DNA of 37,710 nucleotides from Nanobdellota archaeon (GCA_018819065.1 JAHJQL010000016.1:1-37710); one strand, 5' to 3'. Positions 1 through 6,906 are shown, counted from the stretch's first letter. Program-made: numbers and translations. Notes: generated by a model from the letters alone, not told the origin.

Positions 1-75
1 CTTCATTGATTTATTTTTACGAAATCCTTTCTTAGACACATCTAATGAGCCACACATGGGACATTCCAAAGACAT
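1..75 (-). CDS. Zinc-ribbon transposase-like protein, 5' fragment (left contig end)
   Basis: The first 25 codons of a gene that runs off the left edge. The peptide begins MSLECPMCGSLDVSKKGF and continues with a basic stretch. A CPxCGS knuckle followed by KKGFRKNKS is the usual start of the zinc ribbon of IS1-like InsA proteins and related DNA-binding transposase subunits, so a mobile-element protein is likely but not proven. A GGTGATG sequence lies just upstream of the ATG as a ribosome binding site. The same 5' end occurs in inverted orientation at the right end of the window. An ordinary zinc-ribbon regulator is the main alternative. Confidence 0.5.
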   Translation of the reverse strand, partial: MSLECPMCGSLDVSKKGFRKNKSMK

Positions 76-140
76 AACGCATCACCAAGATGTTAATAGA
101 ACTAACTTATATATAAAGATGACGTTAAATAGACAATATC
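2..140. repeat. Terminal inverted repeat, left copy (139 bp)
   Basis: Positions 2-140 are the exact reverse complement of 37572-37710. The block holds the promoter and first codons of the zinc-ribbon gene, and similarity stops abruptly at 140/141. The inner boundary probably marks the end of a repeated element. The outer boundary is simply where the sequence stops. A length near 140 bp is also what an assembler leaves when it breaks at a repeat. Confidence 0.9.
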
Positions 141-236
141 ACGAAAAAGAAAATCAAGAAAGTCGCTGATGAAGTTATTCCCTTATGGGCAAGCAGCAAG
201 ACTAACTGGCAGTATAAAAAGTGGTACTGGTTTTGA
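129..236 (+). pseudogene. Possible 3' remnant of a truncated gene
   Basis: An open frame with no start codon runs from the element boundary to a TGA at 234-236. The peptide contains VADEVIPLWASSKTNW followed by QYKKWYWF, an aromatic-rich sequence that looks coding rather than random. It begins inside the terminal repeat, so it may be the tail of a gene cut by the repeated element. No family is recognised, and a chance open frame of 35 codons in AT-rich DNA is possible. Confidence 0.25.
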
Positions 237-252
237 GTAATTCTGTTATTAG

Positions 253-1113
253 TTATGGCACATAGATTACCTGATTTGCTTGACCATCAGTTGTCTCTGC
301 AGTAATAATCTCTCCATCCTTGTTTTCATATTCCATCGATAATGCAATGGTGTAACCGCCTCTTCGCTCTAAATAAGCTGCAAGATTGCAGTCAGTAAAT
401 AACACTTTGAGTGTGTCTGATTCTTCAAAGGAGCCTACAAATTCATCTGCGCAGGATCCATCCGTGTATATCTTGACATAATTTGGTGGATAGTCCAACG
501 TGTTTTTCATTGTGAATGATAGAGATGTGTCATCTGCGAAAAAGTCGTCTAGGCACTCAAAAGGTTCTGTCTTGCACATATTCTGAAGCGTTGATTCTTT
601 CCTGCATATCTCTCTTTGGTCAGGCTCACTATATTCACATACAAATTCTTTCTTATCAGTATCCCAGAAAAGATACGCACTGAATTCTTCCACAGCTTCG
701 TCTGTGTCTGGGCACTTAAATTCTTCTGCAACTAATGTTATCAGATAATAATCCTTGATATCTGGAGTCATCGATACTCCTTGTTCAGATATCTTAGTGC
801 ACTCATCTTTAAGTAATTCAAGTTCTTCTTTTGACATGCTTGAAAGTTGGTCTGCAGAAATCTTAGCAAGACATTCCTCAATGTCTGGTCTCGTTTTAGA
901 TATCTTGGCACATTTTTCTTCAAATGATATGCTTGAAAGCTCGCTGGCAGGAATCGTTCTTGCACTAAGTAAGACATTTGATGATTGTCTTTCAAACATT
1001 TTATATATGTCAGTGGCTACAGCTCTTTGTTCGGGTGTAAGATTTGTGCAACCAGCAATCAGACTAACAACTAACAATATAGATAATAATAAACTGCTCT
1101 TTGTGGTTTTCAT
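253..1113 (-). CDS. Putative lipoprotein of unknown function
   Basis: A 286-residue exported protein. The N-terminus MKTTKSSLLLSILLVVSLIAGC is a signal peptide ending in a lipobox (LIAGC), so Cys22 would be lipidated and the protein anchored on the outer face of the membrane. An acidic, cysteine-containing region follows. Residues 50-130 carry loosely repeated segments of the type ASELSSISFEEKCAKIS and SADQLSSMSKEELELLKDEC, probably degenerate helical repeats. The C-terminal third looks beta-rich. The start has a good AAGGTGAC site a few bases upstream. No family is recognised. The gene lies alone between the left terminal repeat and the tRNA-Thr locus. Confidence 0.75.
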   Translation of the reverse strand: MKTTKSSLLLSILLVVSLIAGCTNLTPEQRAVATDIYKMFERQSSNVLLSARTIPASELSSISFEEKCAKISKTRPDIEECLAKISADQLSSMSKEELELLKDECTKISEQGVSMTPDIKDYYLITLVAEEFKCPDTDEAVEEFSAYLFWDTDKKEFVCEYSEPDQREICRKESTLQNMCKTEPFECLDDFFADDTSLSFTMKNTLDYPPNYVKIYTDGSCADEFVGSFEESDTLKVLFTDCNLAAYLERRGGYTIALSMEYENKDGEIITAETTDGQANQVIYVP

Positions 1114-1190
1114 ATTTGGTCACCTTATGTGTTGTCTGGGATTAATTAATATTTAAATGTTTTTGTTGAATTAAAATGATGTTCAAGAAA

Positions 1191-1203
1191 AGCCTCTGGC
1201 GAG
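1191..1203 (-). repeat. Copy of the tRNA-Thr 3' end (distal)
   Basis: A 13 bp match to the last bases of the tRNA-Thr gene (CTCGCCAGAGGCT on the minus strand), 150 bp beyond the true 3' end. With the preceding GGC it forms a GCCTC/GAGGC hairpin followed by TTTT, so it could also act as a terminator. Confidence 0.6.
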
Positions 1204-1262
1204 GCCAGTCACGGCATAGGCGTCCGAGTGCTACGTTTCAACTTCGTTTCAGTAGCACAAAA

Positions 1263-1276
1263 AGCCTCTGGGCGAG
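1263..1276 (-). repeat. Copy of the tRNA-Thr 3' end (proximal)
   Basis: A second copy of the tRNA 3' end with one extra base (CTCGCCCAGAGGCT on the minus strand), 78 bp beyond the true tRNA 3' end and 72 bp from the distal copy. The spacing is about one tRNA length. The copies may be worn tandem tRNA duplicates or attachment-site scars. Between the two copies lies a hairpin with arms GTGCTAC and GTAGCAC. Confidence 0.6.
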
Positions 1277-1340
1277 ACAAGCAAAAATCAAAAAAAGATT
1301 TTTGGGTTTCGCCACAATCTTTCTTCGCTTCGCTTAAGAA

Positions 1341-1457
1341 AGCCTCTGGCGAGAATTGAACTCGCGACCTCGTGCTTTCTGTCACTTTTGGTTCTGAAAC
1401 TTTTTTGTCAGGGCCAAAATGTACCAAGCACGCGCTCTACCGCTGAGCTACAGAGGC
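1341..1457 (-). tRNA. tRNA-Thr (GGU anticodon) with a 45-nt intron
   Basis: The minus strand folds as a full cloverleaf. The acceptor stem is GCCTCTG with CAGAGGC, the D arm GCTC/GAGC, the anticodon stem CGTGC/GCACG, and the T arm GCGAG/CTCGC with loop TTCAATT. The discriminator base is T and no CCA is encoded. The mature anticodon loop reads TTGGTAA, giving anticodon GGT (Thr), and the mature tRNA is 72 nt. The intron occupies 1377-1421, between positions 37 and 38. It folds on itself through TTTTGG/CCAAAA and CTGA/TCAG pairings, consistent with a bulge-helix-bulge substrate of archaeal tRNA endonuclease. Confidence 0.95.
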
Positions 1458-1539
1458 AAACCCTTTCAAGAATAAGATAACTATATTTAAAGTTTACTTT
1501 AAAATCCGATGATGCAGATGTTTAAAACTTTTTGTTTAC

Positions 1540-1785
1540 TTATTTTTTTCTTGGCTTTAACTCGACGTAGACATCATAGGCAAATCCTGTGGATAGAACA
1601 ATTGAGCTTATAACAAACATGAAGTTTGAGACTAGCTCTGGCTTGTTAAAGCTATAAATTGTTGATAATATCGTTGCTGTTAAGACTATCCATCCAAACG
1701 TCTCTCTTTTGCGGGCGTATAAGTATCCTATTCCCGGCACTAAGAAGTTTAATATGGCTGCAAGGGTTGGGTTTTTCTTCTCCAT
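1540..1785 (-). CDS. Small membrane protein of unknown function
   Basis: About 81 residues, starting MEKKNPTLAAILNFLVPGIG. The first hydrophobic segment carries a LNFLVPGIGYLYARKR motif, as in many small TM2-like prokaryotic membrane proteins. Two further hydrophobic segments follow, and the tail is basic (ELKPRKK). An in-frame GTG four codons upstream would extend it. The ATG at 1785 is preferred because a TATA-like ATTTAAATATT lies about 25 bp upstream, which fits a leaderless transcript. It is divergent from the aminotransferase-like gene at 1832, and the two share this AT-rich promoter spacer. The function is unknown. Confidence 0.65.
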   Translation of the reverse strand: MEKKNPTLAAILNFLVPGIGYLYARKRETFGWIVLTATILSTIYSFNKPELVSNFMFVISSIVLSTGFAYDVYVELKPRKK

Positions 1786-1831
1786 AGTTATTTCCACTAT
1801 ATTTATTAATATTTAAATTTTTTTAAAATGT

Positions 1832-2593
1832 ATGATGGATGAATGCGAGTCTATATTAAGGGTTTTGACTAAGAAAAAGCATGTTATATTCACGAAGCGT
1901 TGTAATGAGTCTATACTTGCTTGTTTAAAACTTGCAAAACATTTGGGTTACAAGGATGTTCATATCCCTGACCAAGGGGGTTGGATTACTTACAGCCAGT
2001 ATGTCAAGAAGCTTGGACTTATTAGTCATAGTGTGAAAACTAAGAGTGGGTTGTTTGAAAAATTCTCAACTGACTCTGTTCTTTTAATGCACTCAATGCC
2101 TGCTTACGTCGCCTTGCAGGACATGAAAAAGCTAAAGGCAGGACTGCTCATAAATGATGTCTGCGGAAGCATAGGGACAAAAAATGCAAAGATTGGTGAT
2201 TTGATTGTCTGTAGTTTTGGTCGTTGGAAACCAATAAACTTTGGCAGTGGTGGAATTATTGCAACTGATAGCAAGGGCTTTTATGATTTTCTAAAGTCGT
2301 TTGAGTCTGAATTAGACTTTGAAGGTCTGCATAAGAAGTTGTTGCAGCTGCGCGAAAGGCTTGATTTTTTGAATAAAAAGGTAAGTGTGGTAAAAACTGA
2401 CTTGTCAGATTTTGATATAATTCACAAAAACGAGAATGGACTTAATGTTATTGTAAGATTTTCATCCGTTTTTGAGAAAGAAAAATTAATAAAGTACTGT
2501 CAACAGAATAATTATGAGTTTGTTGAGTGTCCAAGATATATACGGGTGCTTGACGACGCTATAAGCGTAGAGATCAAGAGGCTTGATCAATAA
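1832..2593 (+). CDS. DegT/DnrJ-like PLP aminotransferase-fold protein, short form
   Basis: 253 residues with features of fold-type I PLP enzymes of the DegT/DnrJ/EryC1 group. LLINDVCGSIGTKNA (about residues 105-119) resembles the segment carrying the cofactor-binding Asp. IVCSFGRWKPINFGSGGII (about 129-147) resembles the strand with the Schiff-base Lys, here WKP, followed by a glycine-rich turn. The protein is much shorter than the roughly 370-400 residues of normal family members and lacks most of the small C-terminal domain. The likely substrate is an amino-sugar or amino-acid intermediate, which is inference. The start is leaderless, with ATTTAAATT about 22 bp upstream. The next gene follows after 17 bp. 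Confidence 0.6.
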   Translation: MMDECESILRVLTKKKHVIFTKRCNESILACLKLAKHLGYKDVHIPDQGGWITYSQYVKKLGLISHSVKTKSGLFEKFSTDSVLLMHSMPAYVALQDMKKLKAGLLINDVCGSIGTKNAKIGDLIVCSFGRWKPINFGSGGIIATDSKGFYDFLKSFESELDFEGLHKKLLQLRERLDFLNKKVSVVKTDLSDFDIIHKNENGLNVIVRFSSVFEKEKLIKYCQQNNYEFVECPRYIRVLDDAISVEIKRLDQ

Positions 2594-2610
2594 TTATGAG
2601 GTGGTTTGTT

Positions 2611-3003
2611 ATGTCGCTTAAAATGCCTGAAAATATGGAAGAATGTGTTTATTTTACAAGACGAGTTGTTGATAATGGACGAATTGTTGCATGGGTTTTT
2701 AGAGAGCAATGCCCTAAATGTAAGGGTGCATTGATGGGAAAACCGGTTGAGAAAGGGAAGATCAAGACTAGAGCTGAAGAGTATATCTGTCCAAAGTGCA
2801 AATATACTGTTCCTAAGGAAGAATATGAAGATACATTAACTTGTAATATTCAATACACTTGTCCTGCGTGCAGATTTGAAGGAGAGATTCAGGTTCCTTT
2901 CAAGAGAAAAAAATTCAAAGGTGCTGATGCAGTTGTGTTTGAATGCGCCAAGTGCAAGGAAAAGATTCCAGTTACGAAAAAGATGAAGAGATTGAAGGAA
3001 TAA
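2611..3003 (+). CDS. Zinc-ribbon protein of unknown function
   Basis: 130 residues with four CxxC knuckles (CPKC, CPKC, CPAC, CAKC), which would form two zinc ribbons separated by charged linkers. An ATG at 2596 lies in frame but overlaps GAGGTGG at 2598-2604. That motif is an ideal ribosome binding site for the ATG at 2611, so the shorter form starting MSLKMPENMEE is chosen. Double zinc ribbons of this kind usually bind nucleic acid or act as small subunits of RNA- or translation-related complexes. No exact family is recognised. It is probably co-transcribed with the aminotransferase-like gene and converges on the regulator at 3005. Confidence 0.7.
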   Translation: MSLKMPENMEECVYFTRRVVDNGRIVAWVFREQCPKCKGALMGKPVEKGKIKTRAEEYICPKCKYTVPKEEYEDTLTCNIQYTCPACRFEGEIQVPFKRKKFKGADAVVFECAKCKEKIPVTKKMKRLKE

Positions 3004-3004
3004 G

Positions 3005-3580
3005 TTATATACTTATATTTTTTATTTTCTTTGCAACAGACAGTGCTGAGTTTTCACATGTTTTATAATTCTTGTCAAAAGTCACTATCAGTATATTGTT
3101 TTTTTCAAAGTTAAACTTGTTCATAAGCTCTTCATAGTCTTTTTTGTATTCTTCTTTAAAGTTTATTTCTGACTCCGGAATTTTCAGGTCGTCGTCATAT
3201 CTGAATATTATTGCGCTGTATGCTCCGCTTCTTATTGCTTCATCTCTTAGTTCAAAGCCTATTCTTACTTTTCCAGGATTCTTTATCAGCAGCCCGCAGC
3301 TTTTGAGTCCTTGATATGTGTTAAGCCCCAGCCTTTTTGGTCTGCTCAAATTGTTTAGGATGTCTTTTTTTTTCTCAGCGCCTTTTTTTGATAGCTGGTG
3401 TCCTTGATTGTTTGATTCCAACAATCCTTTATCTTTTAATATCTCTAGAATAGTTCTTATCGTTCCTTCTCCAAGTGATAATTTCTTCACTAGTTCTATT
3501 CTGCTTACTGGTTTTTCATCTATTAGAAGAAATGTTCTTATTACGTCTTCTTCTTTGAAGTTTGGCTTGTTTCCAACCAT
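3005..3580 (-). CDS. Winged-helix transcriptional regulator, DUF4443-like
   Basis: 191 residues. Residues 10-70 form a winged helix-turn-helix: ELVKKLSLGEGTIRTILEIL is the recognition part and LLESNNQGHQLSKKG the wing. The C-terminal half (RSGAYSAIIFRYDDDLKIPE and onwards) resembles the ligand-binding-like DUF4443 domain found behind winged helices in archaeal regulators; that assignment is from memory of the family. It is divergent from the DUF4430/ECF operon starting at 3653, and a 21 bp palindrome lies between them. A role as regulator of that operon is therefore likely. The effector is unknown. Confidence 0.7.
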   Translation of the reverse strand: MVGNKPNFKEEDVIRTFLLIDEKPVSRIELVKKLSLGEGTIRTILEILKDKGLLESNNQGHQLSKKGAEKKKDILNNLSRPKRLGLNTYQGLKSCGLLIKNPGKVRIGFELRDEAIRSGAYSAIIFRYDDDLKIPESEINFKEEYKKDYEELMNKFNFEKNNILIVTFDKNYKTCENSALSVAKKIKNISI

Positions 3581-3597
3581 TTACTGTTTTCGATAAA

Positions 3598-3615
3598 TTT
3601 ATATAGTATAAATAG
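3598..3615 (+). promoter_or_regulatory. TATA-type promoter of the DUF4430/ECF operon
   Basis: TTTATATAGTATAAATAG contains strong archaeal TATA-box sequence about 25 bp before the palindrome at 3621-3641. The transcription start would fall at or just inside that palindrome. Confidence 0.5.
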
Positions 3616-3620
3616 TTTTC

Positions 3621-3641
3621 CGTTGGATATCATATCCAACG
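3621..3641. promoter_or_regulatory. Perfect 21 bp palindrome, probable operator
   Basis: Arms CGTTGGATAT and ATATCCAACG flank a single central C. It lies between the divergent regulator (start 3580) and the operon start (3653), just downstream of a TATA box. Bound protein here would block initiation, so this is a good operator candidate for the adjacent winged-helix protein. In RNA it would also be a stable hairpin just before the ribosome binding site GGGGTG. Confidence 0.6.
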
Positions 3642-3652
3642 GGGTGTTTTTA

Positions 3653-4972
3653 TTGAAAAAATTTTTGTTGAGCATAACTATTATTCTTGCACTGTTATCT
3701 TTCTCTGTCCAAGCAGCAAACGTCGGAGTTGTCGTCCTTATACCTAACGGAACAATCTATTCTGACTGCATAACAATAAACAACGGTCAATCAGCTTATA
3801 ACGCATTCCAAAAAATGGGCTTAAATATGAAGTGGCAGAATTTTGGATTTGGATACTTCTTAGAATCAGTTGAAGGGTACTCAAGCGACAATAATGCAGG
3901 AAAGTACTGGTCTTTTTGGCACAGCAACAACCAAGGAACCAATTTTCAGGCAGCAATGGTTGGAGCAAGCGACTATGAAATATCAACTGATGATAAATTG
4001 ATTGGATTATCATTAACTGCATTTGACATTGCTTATAACCCGATAACAAGCCCGCCATTTTTTGACTATGACTCTTTATGCACGAATGCGATGAAGATAT
4101 CAAGTGTCAAATTCTACATTGACTCAGAAAGCAAATCAGTCGCAGAAGGCGACAAGATAAAAGTAAAACCAGGCTCAAACATCAAGATAATTGTAAAAAT
4201 CCAGAACATGGATACTGCTGAAGACCTGAATAACGTCGAGGTAAAAGGAGTGATATATGACCTTGATAATGACTTAGATGACTCTGATGAGACAGACATA
4301 AAGAAAGGCGATAAGGATGAATTAGAGCTGAACTTTAAGATACCGCTAGATGCAGATGATGACAAATATGATCTTGAACTGACAATAACAGGGGAAGGAA
4401 AGCTAAATTACAAAAAAACGCTAAACTACAAAGTTGATGTCAGTAAAGATAAGCACGAGCTTAAAGTATCAATTCCAAACGCTGACACTATAACTTGTGG
4501 CAGAGAATGGACCTTAAATCTGAAGGTCACAAATATCGGTGAGGAAGATGAAGATGTCACATTCAGAGTTTTCAATGTCCAATTAGGATTATTATCACAG
4601 TCCACGATGTCAATTGACAGCAGTGATGAAAAGACAAAAGCAATAATAATCAAGATTCCTTCAAACGCAAAAGGAAACTACCCAATAACAACAAACGTTG
4701 AATATTCAGGACTATCAGATGAATACACTACATCACTAACCATTAACTGTGATTCACAGGCAACAGTCATAAACACTCAAAACGCTGTGCAGCAAAACCA
4801 GCAGAATAACCCGCAGCAAACAAGTGCAGATGGTAAAACTTTAAAAGATGAGACTAAGTATGTGTTTGTAGAATCATCAGCAGACAAAAGCGGCGATGTG
4901 ACCAAAATAGTTTTACTGGTGTTTGCAAACGTCCTGCTTGTCGGATTCATAATATTTTTGGTTTTGAAATGA
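3653..4972 (+). CDS. Membrane-anchored surface protein with DUF4430-like domain
   Basis: About 439 residues from a TTG start preceded by GGGGTG; an upstream in-frame TTG at 3623 lies inside the palindrome and is unlikely. A signal peptide ends near SVQAANVG. Residues about 25-130 resemble the DUF4430/transcobalamin C-terminal fold: SAYNAFQKMGL, then GKYWSFWHSNNQG, then STDDKLIGLSLTAFD. Two beta-rich, CARDB-like domains follow (about 150-260 and 265-375). A Gln/Asn-rich linker and a C-terminal membrane helix (IVLLVFANVLLVGFIIFLVLK) end the protein. It overlaps the next gene by ATGA. With the ECF S component and the second DUF4430 protein it is probably a surface receptor for a small cofactor. 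Confidence 0.7.
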   Translation: MKKFLLSITIILALLSFSVQAANVGVVVLIPNGTIYSDCITINNGQSAYNAFQKMGLNMKWQNFGFGYFLESVEGYSSDNNAGKYWSFWHSNNQGTNFQAAMVGASDYEISTDDKLIGLSLTAFDIAYNPITSPPFFDYDSLCTNAMKISSVKFYIDSESKSVAEGDKIKVKPGSNIKIIVKIQNMDTAEDLNNVEVKGVIYDLDNDLDDSDETDIKKGDKDELELNFKIPLDADDDKYDLELTITGEGKLNYKKTLNYKVDVSKDKHELKVSIPNADTITCGREWTLNLKVTNIGEEDEDVTFRVFNVQLGLLSQSTMSIDSSDEKTKAIIIKIPSNAKGNYPITTNVEYSGLSDEYTTSLTINCDSQATVINTQNAVQQNQQNNPQQTSADGKTLKDETKYVFVESSADKSGDVTKIVLLVFANVLLVGFIIFLVLK

Positions 4973-5685
4973 CCCAACAACTAAAGCTAAAACAGAAAAA
5001 GAAACAAAAAGAGAAGCAGAAGTCAAAGCAGAAGCAAAAAGAAAAGCAAAGCACAAAAGAAAGAGTTGCTCTGCACGCACTGCAAAAACAGCTTAGTGTT
5101 TTAAATCTGCGAGAAGTTCTTATACTATTATCATTCATGTTTGGAGCAGGACTTTTAAGAGTGCCAATGCAGGCAATTCCAAGCGCAGAGCCAATAACAT
5201 TTTTTGCAATACTTGCAGGCTGGCTCTTTGGCAGGAAAAAAGGGTTTGCAGTTGGGGCAGGAGCGCTTTTTGTAAGCAACTTCTTTGTATTTGGAGGACA
5301 TGGACCATGGACTATTTTTCAAGCATTAGGATTTGGAATAGCAGGATACCTTGGAGGTTTTTTAAGAGAGAAATCTGGCTACGTAAGTGCAATTATTGTA
5401 GCAATTATTGCAACGCTGGCATTTGAAATAATAATGAACATAAGCTCAATATTTGTTTTTCCAGCCGGAGCACTACTATTATTCCTAACAGCCCTTCCGT
5501 TCACAGCGATACACTTAGTAAGTAACGTGATATTCGCACTAGGCCTTCCAAAGGCAAAGAGGTTTATATATGAGAAAGGACAGTTTAATGAGAAAGATAT
5601 TTGTAGCGAGCTTATTGATAAGCTTAAGCCTGTTCGTAAGCTGCCAGCAAAGTGGAAGTTCTGGAAGCGCGACTCTGAAATTTAA
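4969..5685 (+). CDS. ECF-transporter S-component-like membrane protein
   Basis: 238 residues. The first 35 are a strongly basic Lys/Gln-rich tail (QKKKQKEKQKSKQKQ). About five or six hydrophobic helices follow. The segments FFAILAGWLFGRKKGFAVGA and FGGHGPWTIFQALGFGIAGY are typical of ECF-type vitamin S components. No energising ATPases lie in this window. In bacteria, DUF4430 proteins commonly sit beside ECF components thought to handle cobalamin, so cobalamin or another vitamin is a reasonable but unproven substrate. The gene starts in an ATGA overlap with its predecessor. Its last 98 bp overlap the next gene in another frame. Confidence 0.7.
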   Translation: MTQQLKLKQKKKQKEKQKSKQKQKEKQSTKERVALHALQKQLSVLNLREVLILLSFMFGAGLLRVPMQAIPSAEPITFFAILAGWLFGRKKGFAVGAGALFVSNFFVFGGHGPWTIFQALGFGIAGYLGGFLREKSGYVSAIIVAIIATLAFEIIMNISSIFVFPAGALLLFLTALPFTAIHLVSNVIFALGLPKAKRFIYEKGQFNEKDICSELIDKLKPVRKLPAKWKFWKRDSEI

Positions 5686-5938
5686 CATTTTAGGAGTAAA
5701 CGAAACAGAGCAAGTAGCTTTTAATGATGAGACACTCTTGCAAATAATACAGAAAAACCACTCGGTCAAAACAAGAGAAACAGTGTATACAAAGTATGTG
5801 TTCTGCATTGATGAGGTCTGCAACGAAGGAGACCATTCATGGGTGTACTATGTCAATGGAAAACCACTTTCTTTGTCAACAGACATCTACAAGCCAAGAG
5901 ACGGCGACGTCGTAGAACTAAGGTATGGGAAGGTTTAA
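5588..5938 (+). CDS. DUF4430 lipoprotein
   Basis: 116 residues from the ATG at 5588 (an ATG at 5570 would add six residues before the signal peptide). MRKIFVASLLISLSLFVSC is a lipoprotein signal with Cys19 as the lipidated residue. The mature part is a single DUF4430 domain: HSWVYYVNGKPL and IYKPRDGDVVELRYGKV match the WxYYVNG and DGDxVxxxY signature positions. It is translationally coupled to the S component through a long out-of-phase overlap. Its last 57 bp recur as a separate fragment at 9031-9087, on the far side of a 3 kb cassette. Confidence 0.75.
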   Translation: MRKIFVASLLISLSLFVSCQQSGSSGSATLKFNILGVNETEQVAFNDETLLQIIQKNHSVKTRETVYTKYVFCIDEVCNEGDHSWVYYVNGKPLSLSTDIYKPRDGDVVELRYGKV

Positions 5939-5940
5939 TT
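5880..5940 (+). repeat. 61 bp direct repeat, copy 1 (3' end of the DUF4430 gene)
   Basis: Matches 9029-9089 with five differences. Four are silent in the reading frame and one changes Arg to Ile. This copy ends the intact lipoprotein gene. The two copies bracket the toxin-antitoxin and radical SAM/ligase genes. Confidence 0.9.
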
Positions 5941-5985
5941 TTTCTATCAATCTTTTTTTAAAAGCAGATTTCTTTTTGGGTTATT

Positions 5986-6318
5986 TCATCTTGTAAATAT
6001 TTCACAGAATTTCTCTTCAATTATCTTTATTTTTTCTTGTTTTAGTTTCCCTGCTTTGTAATCAATTCTGGATTTGTGGACGCTGAATAAGATTGTTGGT
6101 CTAATAAAACTGTCACGCTTCAAAGTGCCTTGCTGAAAATCTTTCTGAGTTATAGGTGTTGTGTCAGGATCAGGTCTTTCTTGGCTTGTAATCTGGCATA
6201 AAATTAGATTTTCATCTGTAGTGTTAGCTGCAACAAGAGCAGGTCTTTTCTTTGATTCATTAGTGTCTAAGAAAGGAAATTGAAAAACTACTATATCTCC
6301 TTTTACAAGTCTTTCCAT
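5986..6318 (-). CDS. MazF/PemK-family toxin
   Basis: 110 residues. The N-terminal GDIVVFQFPFLDTNESKKRP and ALVAAN match the conserved start of MazF/PemK endoribonuclease toxins, which form an SH3-like barrel and cut mRNA. Later segments, RDSFIRPTILFSVHKS and the C-terminal helix, fit the fold. It overlaps the upstream antitoxin gene by 16 bp, the standard type II arrangement, and has its own GAGGATG ribosome binding site. It is the first gene inside the direct-repeat-flanked cassette. Confidence 0.85.
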   Translation of the reverse strand: MERLVKGDIVVFQFPFLDTNESKKRPALVAANTTDENLILCQITSQERPDPDTTPITQKDFQQGTLKRDSFIRPTILFSVHKSRIDYKAGKLKQEKIKIIEEKFCEIFTR

Positions 6319-6560
6319 GCTTCATCCTCCTCTTTTGTATTCCATTCTTTAGCCAATACTTCTTCTGAAACTAATGCAAAAAACAGTTTCTCACTTACCT
6401 TTTTCATTGGCCTTAACTCAACTCTATCAGGATAAACTAAAATGCTTATTTTTGAGCCCTCTTTAAAGCCCGTCATAGTTCTAGCTGTATGAGGTATGCA
6501 AATCTGACCTTTGCTTGTAATTGTTACAGTTTTGATTTCTCTTATTTGGTTTGCTAACAT
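6303..6560 (-). CDS. AbrB/MazE-family antitoxin
   Basis: 85 residues. The N-terminal half, TVTITSKGQICIPHTARTMT followed by GFKEGSKISILVYPDRVELRP, is a swapped-hairpin AbrB DNA-binding domain. The acidic C-terminus (EEVLAKEWNTKEEDEAWKDL) would wrap and block the toxin. It comes first in the operon with an AAGGTGAT site. A TATA-like sequence lies at 6591-6603, and an inverted repeat just upstream of it may be the autoregulatory operator. Confidence 0.85.
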   Translation of the reverse strand: MLANQIREIKTVTITSKGQICIPHTARTMTGFKEGSKISILVYPDRVELRPMKKVSEKLFFALVSEEVLAKEWNTKEEDEAWKDL

Positions 6561-6600
6561 AATATCACCTTACAAGTAAGAAAAGTAAGAAAAATATATA

Positions 6601-6642
6601 AATGTTTTGGTTTTACATAGCAAAACCCAAACCAAAAACATT
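6601..6642. repeat. Inverted repeat upstream of the antitoxin promoter
   Basis: Arms AATGTTTTGGTTT (6601-6613) and AAACCAAAAACATT (6629-6642) pair with one bulge, and a T run follows on the plus strand. The left arm abuts the antitoxin TATA box. It could be the AbrB-type operator or a terminator for plus-strand transcripts. Confidence 0.4.
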
Positions 6643-6837
6643 TTTTTTTGTTGGCGTTACTTCCTCAGCTCTTAGGCTTCGGACTTTTCACTTTTGACCA
6701 AAACAAGATTTTGAGAGTGAAAAGGAATATAACCATATTATACGCAATTCAAAAAATATTTTTCGTTCTCATTCATTTGATAGGCTTTCAAAGAGGAATA
6801 AATTTATTTTTTCTTTATTATTAGGAGGAGGATAATA
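6643..6837. other. AT-rich spacer, no gene seen
   Basis: Nothing convincing on either strand between the inverted repeat and the small ORF. A TATA-like AAATTTATTTTTT lies at about 6799-6811 and GGAGGAGG just before 6838. They look like a promoter and ribosome binding site for the small ORF. Confidence 0.4.
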
Positions 6838-6906
6838 ATGTGTTTTCTCCACTTCGCTACGAAAACAATTTCATTTAGAAAAATTTATAACTTACTGATA
6901 TACTAA
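6838..6906 (+). CDS. Possible 22-residue small ORF upstream of the radical SAM gene
   Basis: ATG to TAA in frame, with an unusually strong GGAGGAGG ribosome binding site and a TATA-like box about 35 bp upstream. The peptide starts MCFLHFATKTISFRK. It ends 7 bp before the radical SAM start. It may be a leader peptide, a true microprotein, or the start of a gene replaced when the cassette was assembled. A TATA box inside it (about 6881-6890) probably drives the next gene without a leader. Confidence 0.35.
   Translation: MCFLHFATKTISFRKIYNLLIY

Noticed and set aside
1209-1427. Minus-strand 72-codon open frame across the tRNA-Thr locus
   Set aside because: It overlaps the tRNA and its intron and has no protein-like pattern; the tRNA explains the region.
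4947-5279. Minus-strand open frame rich in Cys/Phe opposite the S-component gene
   Set aside because: It is the antisense of the Lys/Gln-rich tail and membrane helices; composition, not coding, keeps it open.
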